A stretch of 64,000 nt of DNA from contig CAWAVB010000002.1 in the NCBI GenBank assembly GCA_963785415.1, positions 59,553-123,552 on the forward strand. The letters are read 5' to 3'. The position numbers and the translations under genes are program-made. The notes beneath the pieces were generated by a model. It did not search any database and was not told the DNA's origin. It saw nothing but the letters and a program-made list of their open reading frames with translations. This document shows positions 50,592-60,131 of the stretch, piece after piece. The DNA is from Bog-793 sp963785415. GTDB lineage: Bacteria > Actinomycetota > Acidimicrobiia > Acidimicrobiales > Bog-793. The first letter of the stretch is position 1. Each line of letters begins with the position of its first letter.

Positions 50592-52121
50592 ATGACGAGG
50601 TCACGGGTGGAGCTGTTCGAGGAAATCCGCAAGGCGCACGACCGCGAGGGGCTCGGCATCCGAGCACTCGCGAATCGGTTCGGTGTGCATCGAAGAGCGG
50701 TGCGCCAGGCGCTGGCATCGCCGATCCCTCCGCCGCGAAAGTCGGCGGTGCACCCGTCGCCGGCGCTCGATCCCTGGAAGGCGACGATCGACCGCTGGCT
50801 CGCGGAGGACGAGTCCGCGCCGAGAAAGCAGCGCCACACCGCCCGACGAGTCTTCCAGCGCCTCGTTGAAGAACTCGGGGCGGAGGTGGGCGAGTCGACC
50901 GTCCGCCGCTACGTCGCGCAGGCGAGGCGGAAGCGGCCCGTCGCGCTCGCCGAGGTCAAGGTGCCGCAGATCCACCCACCCGGCGAGGAGGCCGAGGTCG
51001 ACTTCGGGCAGGTGAGCTTCGTCTGCAACGGCAAGCTCGTCACCGGCCATCTCTTCGTGATGCGGCTGTCCGCCTCGGGCCGGGCGTTCCACCGTGTCTA
51101 CGCCGGCGAGACCCAGGAGGTGTTCCTCGACGGCCACGTCGGCGCGTTCGAACGGTTCGGTGGCGTGCCCCGGCGCATCCGCTACGACAACCTGAAGCCC
51201 GCGGTCATCAAGGTGCTGCGCGGTCGGGACCGGCTGGAAGCCGCCCGCTTTGTCGCGCTCCGCTCTCACTACGGCTTCGACAGCTTCTTCTGCATCCCCG
51301 GCGTCGAGGGCGCGCACGAGAAGGGCGGCGTCGAGGGCGAGGTCGGCCGGTTCCGCCGCCGACACCTCGTCCCGGTGCCGAATGTCTCGAGCCTCGCCGA
51401 GTTGAACAGGCTGGTGGCGCTGGCCGACGACCTCGACGACGGCCGCCACCTGCTCGGGCGCAAGGTGAGCGTCGCCGAGCACGCGCGCGAGGAGCTCGCC
51501 TTCTTCCTGCCACTGCCGACCGATCGCTTCGACACCGCGCTGCCCCTGCGGTGCCGGGTCGACCAGCGCTCGAGGATCTGCGTCCGCCAGCGCTTCTACT
51601 CCGCCCCGGCTCGCCTCGTCGGCCGGCGCCTCGAGGTCCGGCTCTCGGCGTCGTTCGTCGAGGCCTACGACGGCGGAGCGCTCGTCGCCCGTCACGAGCG
51701 GCTGATGGCCAAGGGCGCCGAGTCCCTGACTCTGGACCACTACCTCGAGGTCCTCGAGCGCAAGCCCGGAGCGTTCCCCGGGGCGACCGCCCTCGACCAG
51801 GCCCGGGCGTCGGGCGCGTTCACCGCGCTCCATGAGCGCTTCTGGTCTGAGGCGCGGCGCCGGCTCGGCGACGCGGCAGGGACGCGGGCGCTCATCGGCG
51901 TTCTCCTCGCGCACCGCAACTTGCCAAGGGCTGCGGTCATCTCCGGCATCGAGCGGGCCCTCGGCATCGGATCGGTCGACCCCGAGGTCGTGATCGTCGA
52001 GGCGCGCCGCGCCGCGGACGACCGGTCCGGCGTCGTCGTCGCGATCGGCGCGCTCAGCCGCTTCGACCGGCCCGCCCCCACCCTGCAGGCCTACGACACC
52101 TTGTTGGAGGAGAGCTCATGA
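50592..52121 (+). CDS. istA: IS21 transposase IstA
   Basis: The 509-residue protein has an N-terminal helix-turn-helix (RKAHDREGLGIRALANRFGV, then HRRAVRQAL). A DDE domain follows with EVDFGQVSFVCNG, RIRYDNLKPAVIKV and the Glu in HEKGGVEGEVGRFRR. A C-terminal beta-domain ends the protein. It overlaps istB by 4 bp, as in all IS21 elements. It looks intact. Confidence 0.92.
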   Translation: MTRSRVELFEEIRKAHDREGLGIRALANRFGVHRRAVRQALASPIPPPRKSAVHPSPALDPWKATIDRWLAEDESAPRKQRHTARRVFQRLVEELGAEVGESTVRRYVAQARRKRPVALAEVKVPQIHPPGEEAEVDFGQVSFVCNGKLVTGHLFVMRLSASGRAFHRVYAGETQEVFLDGHVGAFERFGGVPRRIRYDNLKPAVIKVLRGRDRLEAARFVALRSHYGFDSFFCIPGVEGAHEKGGVEGEVGRFRRRHLVPVPNVSSLAELNRLVALADDLDDGRHLLGRKVSVAEHAREELAFFLPLPTDRFDTALPLRCRVDQRSRICVRQRFYSAPARLVGRRLEVRLSASFVEAYDGGALVARHERLMAKGAESLTLDHYLEVLERKPGAFPGATALDQARASGAFTALHERFWSEARRRLGDAAGTRALIGVLLAHRNLPRAAVISGIERALGIGSVDPEVVIVEARRAADDRSGVVVAIGALSRFDRPAPTLQAYDTLLEESS

Positions 52122-52885
52122 CCAAGCTGTCCGACCAGGCGGCGCTGGCCGCGATCGGCGCCGCGACCCGGGACCTCCGCCTTCCCGTCGTGCGCTCCGA
52201 GGCCCCTCGCCTCGCCGAGCAGGCGACGCGCGAACGCGTCGGCCACCTCCCTTACCTCGCCGACGTGCTCTGCGCGGAGGTCGACGAGCGCAATGCCCAC
52301 CGCCGCGAGCGCCGGATCGCCGAGGCGCGCTTCCCGCGCCAAAAGCGCCTCTCGGAGTTCGACCTCGCCGCGTCGAAGTCCGTCGGTGCGGAGACGATCG
52401 CCCTGTTGTCGTCGCTGTCGTTCCTCGAACGCGGCGAACCGGTCGTGTTCCTCGGCGACTCGGGCACCGGCAAGTCGCACCTGCTGATCGGGACGGGGAT
52501 CTGTGCCTGCGAGGAGGGAAGGCGCGTCCGCTACGTCACCTGTGCCGGACTCGTGAACGAGCTCGCCGAGGCCCAGGACGAACGTCGTCTCTCCCGACTC
52601 ATCGCCCGCTACGGCCGGCTCGACCTCTTGCTCTTGGACGAGCTCGGTTACGTCGCCTTCGACGCCAGGGGCGCGGAGCTGCTGTTCCAGATCCTCACCG
52701 AACGCGAGGAGCGGGCCTCGATCGCGATCGCCTCGAACTTGCCGTTCTCGGAGTGGGGCCAGGTCGTCACCGACGCACGGCTCGTCGCGGCGATCGTCGA
52801 CCGGGTGACCTTCGGCGCCCACATCGTCGAGACGGGATCGGACAGCTACCGCCTCCGCGCAACCCGGGCGAAGCGGTCCCGCTGA
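52118..52885 (+). CDS. istB: IS21 helper ATPase IstB
   Basis: The 255-residue AAA+ protein has Walker A GDSGTGKSHLLIG, Walker B LDLLLLDELGYV and sensor SNLPFSEW. It selects the target DNA for IstA. Its stop is 1 bp from the convergent passenger gene. Confidence 0.92.
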   Translation: MTKLSDQAALAAIGAATRDLRLPVVRSEAPRLAEQATRERVGHLPYLADVLCAEVDERNAHRRERRIAEARFPRQKRLSEFDLAASKSVGAETIALLSSLSFLERGEPVVFLGDSGTGKSHLLIGTGICACEEGRRVRYVTCAGLVNELAEAQDERRLSRLIARYGRLDLLLLDELGYVAFDARGAELLFQILTEREERASIAIASNLPFSEWGQVVTDARLVAAIVDRVTFGAHIVETGSDSYRLRATRAKRSR

Positions 52886-53461
52886 TCAGCGGATCCGCTG
52901 GAGCGCCGCGTTCACCTGCGCCAGATCGAACAACCCCGGATCGAAGTCCTCTCCGACCCAGGTCCGATACTCCTCGTGCTCTTCGTGGCGTGGATCGCGA
53001 AGCGCCTCGAGCAACTGGGCATAGCCACCCGTCCCACCGACGTCTTCGGGCGGACAGGCCCGAGCACCCTCGGTGCAGACGGCGAACTTCAACACCGGCC
53101 GGGTCCTCGACGCGTGCTCGACGACCACCTGGTGCTTCCAGGAGTCGCCGAAGTCATAGTCATAGAGGAACTCGCCACCGGGGCGGACCACCTCGGCGAG
53201 CGTGTACTCGATCTCGTGGAGCTCGTCGTCGTCCCACTCTTCGACGTGCATCCCATAGAGCGCGTTGCTCATCCTGAACTGGTGGAGGTGGCTGTTCGTC
53301 CACCCCATCGCCGTCTGGAAGATCAGGTGCAGCTTGTCGAGCCGGACCGACCCGGGCACGAGCAGCCGCCGCCAGATCTCGGGCTCATGGTCCAACAGGG
53401 CGATCCGCATCCAGAACACGTTCGGCTCACCGGGCACACCCTCAACGCTACGCGGCCGCAC
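52886..53461 (-). CDS. pRiA4b ORF-3-like passenger gene in the IS21 element
   Basis: The 191-residue protein has the family pattern IALLDHEPEIWRRLLVPGSV, then LHLIFQTAMGWTNSHLHQF, and YDYDFGDSWKHQVVVEHA and GGTGGYAQLLEAL later on. The family was named after a Rhizobium plasmid gene and often travels with transposons; its function is unknown. It lies inside the element's ends and points against istAB. M18 (53410) is an alternative start. Confidence 0.82.
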   Translation of the reverse strand: MRPRSVEGVPGEPNVFWMRIALLDHEPEIWRRLLVPGSVRLDKLHLIFQTAMGWTNSHLHQFRMSNALYGMHVEEWDDDELHEIEYTLAEVVRPGGEFLYDYDFGDSWKHQVVVEHASRTRPVLKFAVCTEGARACPPEDVGGTGGYAQLLEALRDPRHEEHEEYRTWVGEDFDPGLFDLAQVNAALQRIR

Positions 53462-53547
53462 CAGGCGGAGGGTTCGCCGCGAAGCAACGAATCAGGTGGG
53501 GCCAACTCCGGTGAGCACGGTGGGGCCAAATTGGGTTGACATTCTCA

Positions 53548-54332
53548 GACATGAATTGCCCCGTCCCCGCGTCATACCACCGGGCCCGGAGGTAGTAGAG
53601 GCCGTTCGACGGGTCGAGGTAGGCGCCGGCGAAGCCGAACGGCGTGGTCGCCGATCCCGTCGAACCGGTGAGGTTGCCCCAGGCGTCGTAGGAGAAGGTG
53701 CCGGTCACCGTGCCGCTCGAGTTCGTGATGGCACGCACCGAGCCGAGCTGGTCCCTGAACAGGTAGCTCGGAGCGCCCGAGGAAATGCTGATCTGCTCAA
53801 CGGGCGTCGTCCCGGTCGGTCCGTAGAGGTAGTAGCTCGTCGCGTCCTCGAGCAGCAGCGGCACCGAGCCCTCGACGTTCCAGGTGTAGGCCGTCGTCGC
53901 GGAACCGGTCGTCTCCGACTGGAGCAGTCCGTCCCCGTCGTAGACGTAGGAGGTCGCGCCGCCCGACGAGGGGGTGACCGAGGTGAGGTCGTTCGCCTCG
54001 TCGTAGCCGTAGGTGGAGGAGGTACCCGACGACGGGGTCGTCGCCGTGCGGTTGCCCTCGTTGGAGTAGCCGTAGGTCGTCGCGCCGGACGGCGGGCTGG
54101 CGCAGGTCCCGGAACCCGAGCCGGCGAAGCAGGTCTCGTCGTCGGCGTTGAAGCCCTGGGTCGCACCGTTCGGCGCCGTCGTCAGGTCCTCCGCCGAGTT
54201 GTAGGTGAAGCTCGACGCCGCCGCCGCGGTGAGCTCGTGGAGCGAGTTGTAGCTGAAGCTGCCCGGGGCAGCGGGCAGCCCGGTGTCGCTCTCTGCGGTG
54301 ATCAGGTTGTCGTCGTCACGGGTGTAGCTCAT
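53548..54332 (-). pseudogene. Orphan Rhs core fragment, 5' part
   Basis: The frame reads MSYTRDDDNLITAESDTGLP, several YD repeats (YGYDEANDLTSV, YVYDGDGLLQSE) and the core end YLRARWYDAGTGQFMS. It then stops at the IS21 boundary. It is nearly identical to the equivalent part of the large Rhs gene (55587-56370). ATG 54332 has no good ribosome-binding site, so it is probably an untranslated displaced module rather than an independent gene. Confidence 0.75.
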
Positions 54333-54335
54333 CGC
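53552..54335. repeat. Duplicate of Rhs core end (pairs with 55587-56372)
   Basis: These 784 bp align almost without gaps to 55587-56372, with scattered single-base differences (for example CATACCACCGGGCC against CATACCACCTGGCC). Beyond 54335 similarity stops at once. The duplication is the homologous handle by which the orphan tip could be swapped onto the main Rhs gene. Confidence 0.85.
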
Positions 54336-54527
54336 GGCGACGGCTCAGGTGAGAATCTCGTGAAGACATGGGCCGCTGTATCTGTGGCCGGTGCGGTCTA
54401 TGCGCGGTGCCTGGAACTCAGGTGGCCCGTCGTGTCCGTGGACAATGCCAACGAGCATCTCGCGGAATGATCAAACACAGCTGACCTGTCCGGAAAAACG
54501 GGTCTGGCACCGGCAACGCACAGCCGG

Positions 54528-54941
54528 CTACCGTGATCTTTGCATTCCGAACGTTGCAAGCATGCTCGATCGAACCCGCTGAACGGGCACTCCCCAAGTG
54601 CTCAGATGTTCCTCGATCGATGACATAGCAGCTCGCGAGTTGACGACAAATCTGCAGTCTCCCTGGCTGCTCGATTTGATGATGAAGCTGCGGTTCCCAA
54701 GTAGGATCAGCGACATTTCCTCCGTCCGAGCCGACCACCAGAGTGTTGGTGACGAGTTGCCCCCGGACTTTCCATTAAGGGTCATTATCATTACAAGTCG
54801 CTTTACCCATGGCCACCTAAAGCTGATCGTCGCAGCCGACGTGTCAAGCGCGAGCACGGCTAGCGGCCAAGACACACTTGCCCACCTCAATCGGGGTATT
54901 GGCGCTGTCGCCATACCGATGACCTGAAATCGCGCCGTCAT
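54528..54941 (-). CDS. Probable immunity protein of the Rhs toxin
   Basis: ATG 54941 overlaps the Rhs stop (ATGA). The 137-residue soluble protein is beta-rich, with many Ser and Trp (RLRWASVSWPLAVLAL, TISFRWPWVKRLVMIM, SPTLWWSARTEEMSLIL) and no signal peptide. Base composition is lower in GC than the Rhs core, as is usual for exchangeable toxin-immunity tips. It is the expected cognate immunity gene; I do not recognise the family. Confidence 0.65.
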   Translation of the reverse strand: MTARFQVIGMATAPIPRLRWASVSWPLAVLALDTSAATISFRWPWVKRLVMIMTLNGKSGGNSSPTLWWSARTEEMSLILLGNRSFIIKSSSQGDCRFVVNSRAAMSSIEEHLSTWGVPVQRVRSSMLATFGMQRSR

Positions 54942-57900
54942 GGTGTCGTCCAAGTATATGAAACTCCGGCATGAAACTCAACAGGCATGGGTAGTATTGG
55001 CAACAAACCCAGTCCAACCTCCGGTTCAACGGTCCAAACCCCCTCGTTCTGCGCAGAGTCACCAAGAGATCCATTTGCACCAACCGACGGACCAGTGAGG
55101 GTAGATCCACCGCCATAACCAAACCAGCCGCGGAGCTGCTCGGGGGATGAAGCGTTGCTCACCTCAAGACCGACTCCAGCCGATACAGACGGAGTCTCGC
55201 CTCCTGCCCCAAAGGTGAACGATGCCATCGGCGTGCCTCCAGACTCGCCGACGCACGCTGTGCCGATGAATCCGTAACCGAACCCGCCCGCTGCATCGCC
55301 GCACAAAGCGATCGTGCTGTTAGCTACCGCATTATTCAAAGCTTTCGTAACAGGATTGGAATTTACAACTTTGGTCGCCACATCATTGATTCCATTGCTC
55401 GCCGCGTCGTTAATTTCTGCAGCGGTATGCCGAACCTTGTCCGCCAAATGGGCTGTGGCGTGCACCGCCTTGCAAAGGAGCCCGAGCCCGGGCACGCACC
55501 TTCCGTTGGGGTCCCTCGCATTGACGGGGTTGTTCCCCACGTACGAATACGGCTGTAGCGTCGTCGCCACTTGCGGGTCGAGGCTCATGAACTGCCCCGT
55601 CCCCGCGTCATACCACCTGGCCCGGAGGTAGTAGAGGCCGTTCGAGGGGTCGAAGTAGGCGCCGGCGATGCCGAACGGCGTCGTCGTCGATCCCGTCGAG
55701 CCGGTGAGGTTGCCCCAGGCGTCGTAGGAGAACGTGCCGGTCACCGTGCCGCTCGAGTTCGTGATGGCACGCACCGAGCCGAGCTGGTCGCTGAACAAGT
55801 AGCTCGGAGCGCCCGAGGAGACGTTGATCTGCTCGACCGGCGTCGTCCCGGTCGGTCCGTAGATGTAGTAGTTGGTCCCGTCGTCCATCAGCAGCGGCAC
55901 CGAACCCTCGACGTTCCAGGTGTAGGCCGTCGTCGCGGAACCGGTCGTCTCCGACTGGAGCAGTCCGTCCCCGTCGTAGACGTAGGAGGTCGCATTCCCC
56001 GAGGAAGGCGTGACCGAGGTGAGGTCGTTCGCCTCGTCGTAGCCGTAGGTGGAGGAGGTACCCGACGACGGGGTCGTCGCCGTGCGGTTGCCCTCGTTGG
56101 AGTAGCCGTAGGTCGTCGCGCCGGACGGCGGGCTGGCGCAGGTCCCGGAACCCGAGCCGGCGAAGCAGGTCTCGTCGTCGGCGTTGAAGCCCTGGGTCGC
56201 ACCGTTCGGCGCCGTCGTCAGGTCCTCCGCCGAGTTGTAGGTGAAGCTCGACGCCGCCGCCGCGGTGAGCTCGTGGAGCGAGTTGTAGCTGAAGCTGCCC
56301 GGGGCAGCGGGCAGCCCGGTGTCGCTCTCGGCGGTGACCAAGTTGTCGTCGTCACGGGTGTAGCTCATCGAGGCGACCGTCGTCGACGTGGAGGTGTCCG
56401 TGTCGGTGATCGAGGAGAGCTGGTCGGCGCTGTCGTAGGTGACGACGGTCGAGATGCTGTTCGGGAAGGTGACCGAGGTGAGGTCGCCGTCTGCGTCGTA
56501 GCCGAACTGGGTCTCGTTGGAGTTCCAGTCCGTCACGGAGGTCATCTCCTCGAGCGCGTTGTAGCGGTAGGTGACCGAGCTCGAGTTCGGGTATGTGAGG
56601 GCAGTCACGTTGCCCGCCGCGTCGTAGGTGTAAGAAACGGTCGCCCCGGCCCCGTTCTCGTAGGAGGTGAGGCGATCGGCGTCGTCGTAGGTGTAGGTCG
56701 AGGTCCCCGAGGCGTCGCTCATCGTCGCCACCTCGTCGTCGGGGTTGTAGGTGTAGGTAGCCGAGTGGGTCGACCCGTCCGAGTAGCTGACCTCGTCGAA
56801 CTCGCCGGTGCCGTAATAGGTGTCCGTCTGCACCTTCCCGTCCGGGTTGGTCACCGTCGAGGTGCGCCCGTCGGCGTCGTAGGTATAGGCCGTCACATTC
56901 GACAAGGGATCGGTCGTCGACGTCAGCTGGTCGAGGGCGTCGTAAGTGTACGTCGTGGTGTCGTCGGCGCCGTCCGCATAGCTCGTCTTGTTCCCGTCGG
57001 CGTCGTAGGTGTAGGAGAGGGTGACGGCCGCGGGCGTGCCGTAGCCCTCGGTCTCCGAGGTGAGCTCGTTCGCTGCGTTGTAGATGAAGGTCGTCTCGTC
57101 CCCGTCCGGGTCGGTCATGGTGAGCTCGTTGCCGACGGCGTCGTAGGTGTAGGTCGTGTCGTGGTCGTTCGGGTCGGTCGATGAGGTCAGTTCACGGAGT
57201 GGGCTGTAGCCGTAGTCCGTCGTCTTCCCGTTGGCGTCGGTCATCGAGGTCTTCTCGCCGTCGGCGTTGTAGGCGTAGCTCGTGCAGAGGCTCACCGTTC
57301 CCGAGCAGCTCCCCCCGGGCTCCGCCACTCCGGTGAGCTCGTGGTCGGCGTCGTAGGTATAGGTCGTCTCGTTGCCGTTCTGGTCGGTCGAGGTGAGCCG
57401 GTCACCGAGGTCGTCGTAGGTGGCGTACGTCGAGTGCCCGAGCGGGTCGGTCGTCTCGGTGAGGTTGCCGTAGGAGTCGTAGGTGTAGTCGGTCGTGAAC
57501 GAGGAGGGAGAACCGCCCGTGACGTTGCCCCGCGGGGAGACCAGCGAGGTCTTCTCGCCGAGGACGTTGTAGGTGTAGGTCGTCTCGTTGCCCGAGGGGT
57601 CGGTCACCGAGGCGAGACCCCCGTGGGAGTCGTAGGTATAGGTCGTCGTGTTGCCGAGAGCATCCGTCGACGAGGTCACAAGGCCGGGGTTGTCCGAGTC
57701 GGAGTAGAGGTAGCTCGTCGTCGCGACCGAACCGTTCGGCTGTGGAACCTCGGTCGAAGTCAAGTTCCCGTCGGAGTCGTAGGTCTTTACCGTGACACCA
57801 CCGAGCGGGCTCACGGCCGCGGTCTCCTCGTTCAGCGGGTTGTACGCATAGCTCCAGCTTGCGCCGAGCGGGTTCGTGCTGCGGAGAAGGTTCCCGTTGG

Positions 57901-58444
57901 CGTCGTAGTCGTAGATCCAGACGTGCCCGTCGGGATCGGTGACGACCTTCGTTCCCCCGGTGTTCCCCGAGTAGCTGTACGTGGTCGTCGCCACCGACGC
58001 AGTTCCGTAGGCGTCGGTTATCGAAGTGAGCTCGCCGTCGGTGAAGCCCTGTTGGGTGACGATACCGAGGGGGTCGGTGATCGTCGTCGTCCCGGTCCCG
58101 GTCGTGTCCTCGCTATAGGCCCACGTTGTCACGCGACTCAACGGGTCGGTCTCGGAGACGACCTGGTTGGCGTTGTTGAAGACGTAGGTCGTCGTGTCGC
58201 CCAGCGGGTCCTTGACGGAGGTGAGCCGGTGCTCGGCGTCGTAGGCGTAGTGGGTGACGCCTCCGCCGAGGTCGGTCACCGAGGTGAGGTCGCCGTTCGA
58301 GTCGTAGCCGTACTGGACGGTTCGACTGCCGGGATCGGTGAGCTCGGAGACGAACGCGTAACTCGTCCCGCCGATCGTCTCGGTCTCGTAGGAGAAGGTG
58401 AAGGTCCGCCCGGACGGGTCGGTGACGGTGCTGAGCACCGAAGC
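54938..58444 (-). pseudogene. Rhs/YD-repeat polymorphic toxin, 5'-truncated by IS21
   Basis: About 1168 codons remain. There are more than twenty-five YD repeats (for example YTYDADGRTSTVTNPDG, YTYDALDQLTSTTDP), the Rhs core end RARWYDAGTGQFMSLDP, and then a variable tip of about 175 residues beginning CVPGLGLLCKAVHA. The tip has a helical part and a Gly/Ser-rich beta part ending in HAGVSYTWTTP. The N-terminal export and adaptor part is missing: the frame runs into the IS21 end at 58445. The tip's activity is unknown. An overlapping immunity gene follows. Confidence 0.85.
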
Positions 58445-58583
58445 TGTAAACGCTGATCCAAAAGGGGAGCACCTGAGACTCAGAACGCGCTGATCGAAAA
58501 GGGGAGCACCTGACCATCCCTGGTCTTGCTCGCCCCAGCCCTCAGGCTTCTCGCCTGGAGCTGGGCGAGGAGACGGGAGAAGG

Positions 58584-60080
58584 GTGCACACCGACATGGA
58601 GATGTGGACAGAGATCCGGCGCAAGGTGCTCGTGGAGGGCGCTTCGAAGCGCTCGATCCGAAGGGACTACCAGGTCAGCGCTCGGACACTCGAGAAGATC
58701 CTGGCCAACGCCGAACCGCCCGGCTATCGCCAGAGGACCACTCGCCCGAAGCCGATGCTCGGTCAGTTCCTTCCGGTGATCGACGAGATCCTGGAGTCCG
58801 ACAAGACCGCACCGCCAAAGCAACGCCACACGGCCAAACGCATCTATGAGCGCCTCAGAGACGAATACGGCTACATGGGCTGCTCCTCCCAGGTGAGAAG
58901 GGCCGTGTCCAGGTCCAAGCACTACTCCAGGGAGGTCTTCGTCCCGCTCTCGCACCCGCCGGGACACGCCCAGTTCGACTTTGGCGAGGCAACGGTGGTG
59001 ATCGCGGGCGTCGAGGTGAAGGCCGCGCTGGCGGTGATGACGCTGCCCTACTCGGACGCCTACTTCGTCTCGGCTTATCCCCGCGAGTGCACCGAGACCT
59101 TCCAGGCCGGCCACGTCGCCGCCTTTGAGTTCTTCGGTGGCGTGCCGGTGCGCACCAGCTATGACAACACCTCGATCGCGGTCAAGAAGGTGATGGGACG
59201 CGAGCGCGAGCTCACCACCGAGTTCCTGCGGCTCGAGAGCCACTTCCTCTTCGGCCACCACTTCTGCCGGGTCGGGCGGGGCAACGAGAAGGGCCACGTG
59301 GAGACCCACGTCGGCTACGCGAGGCGGAACCTGCTCGTCCCGGTGCCGAGGTTCTCCTCTTTCGCCGAGATGAACGAGTACCTCGCCGGGTGCTGTTATG
59401 CCGATCTGTTCCGCCGGGTCCGGGGAAAGCCCGAGACAAAAGCAGAGCGCCTCGTTATCGACCAGGCTGCGATGTTGGCGCTCCCGGCTGAGTCCTTCGA
59501 GGCGCGAAGAGTCGAACAGCGCGCCGCCAACTCACTGTCGCTCGTGAGATTCGACCGCAACGACTACTCGGTGCCGACTGCCTTCGCCCATCACGACGTC
59601 ACCGCCCTTGGCGGGATCGAAGAGGTCCGCTTGCTCTGTGGCACCGAGGTCGTGGCCACCCACCCGCGATGTTGGTCGAAAGAGCAGGTCAGCTTCGACC
59701 CCTGTCACTACCTGGCCCTCTTGGAACGAAAGCCCGGTGCCTTGGACGTCGCCCGCCCGCTCGAGGGCTGGGAGCTCCCCGCGTGCTTCTCGGTGCTGCG
59801 CCGGCGCCTCGAGGCCTACCTCGGCTCGGCGGGGACCCGTGAGTACATCAAGGTGCTTCGCCTCATGGAATCGGCGACGTTAAAGGAACTGACCGGAGCT
59901 GTCGAACAGGCGCTCTCGATCGGGGCGACCGGTTCGGACGCCATCGGGCTCATCCTCACCCATTCAAAGGAGACCCCGGTCGGGCTGTTCAGCCTCGACG
60001 GACTCCCGCACCTGAAGGCCGTCGCCGTCGAGGCCCCCGACCTCGGGGCCTACCGGGCGCTCACCGAGATCGGGGCCTGA
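58584..60080 (+). CDS. istA: IS21 transposase IstA (element 2)
   Basis: The 498-residue protein has an N-terminal HTH (VEGASKRSIRRDYQVSARTL), a DDE domain (AQFDFGEATVVIAG, RTSYDNTSIAVKKV, NEKGHVETHVGYARR) and a C-terminal domain. GTG 58584 or ATG 58596 is the start; both follow GGGAGAAGG. It is separated from istB by 51 bp rather than overlapping. Confidence 0.92.
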   Translation: MHTDMEMWTEIRRKVLVEGASKRSIRRDYQVSARTLEKILANAEPPGYRQRTTRPKPMLGQFLPVIDEILESDKTAPPKQRHTAKRIYERLRDEYGYMGCSSQVRRAVSRSKHYSREVFVPLSHPPGHAQFDFGEATVVIAGVEVKAALAVMTLPYSDAYFVSAYPRECTETFQAGHVAAFEFFGGVPVRTSYDNTSIAVKKVMGRERELTTEFLRLESHFLFGHHFCRVGRGNEKGHVETHVGYARRNLLVPVPRFSSFAEMNEYLAGCCYADLFRRVRGKPETKAERLVIDQAAMLALPAESFEARRVEQRAANSLSLVRFDRNDYSVPTAFAHHDVTALGGIEEVRLLCGTEVVATHPRCWSKEQVSFDPCHYLALLERKPGALDVARPLEGWELPACFSVLRRRLEAYLGSAGTREYIKVLRLMESATLKELTGAVEQALSIGATGSDAIGLILTHSKETPVGLFSLDGLPHLKAVAVEAPDLGAYRALTEIGA

Positions 60081-60131
60081 GGCCCACGCCCTCGGCGCAG
60101 ATCGCGCCATCAAGAGAAAGGAAACACCACC

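Larger units (their letters stand above)
50469..53547 (+). mobile_element. IS21-family element with passenger gene, 4-bp target duplication
   Basis: The 3079-bp element runs from TGATGAGTGTGCTC to a right end whose complement is TGAGAATGTCAACC. GACA flanks both sides (50465-50468 and 53548-53551). TGGCCCCAC repeats occur twice inside each end, the usual multiple transposase-binding sites of IS21. It holds istA, istB and a third gene in opposite direction. Confidence 0.85.

Noticed and set aside
53448..53547. Extension of the orphan Rhs frame into the IS21 end
   Set aside because: The residues after QFMS come from the IS21 terminal repeat, not from Rhs.
55571..57184. Long plus-strand open frame opposite the Rhs gene
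   Set aside because: Val/Gly/Arg repeats mirror the YD repeats on the other strand; there is no ribosome-binding site and no protein-like composition.
58445..58624. N-terminal 60 residues of the large Rhs frame as a signal region
   Set aside because: This stretch is the left end of IS21 element 2 read antisense, so the true Rhs N-terminus is missing.
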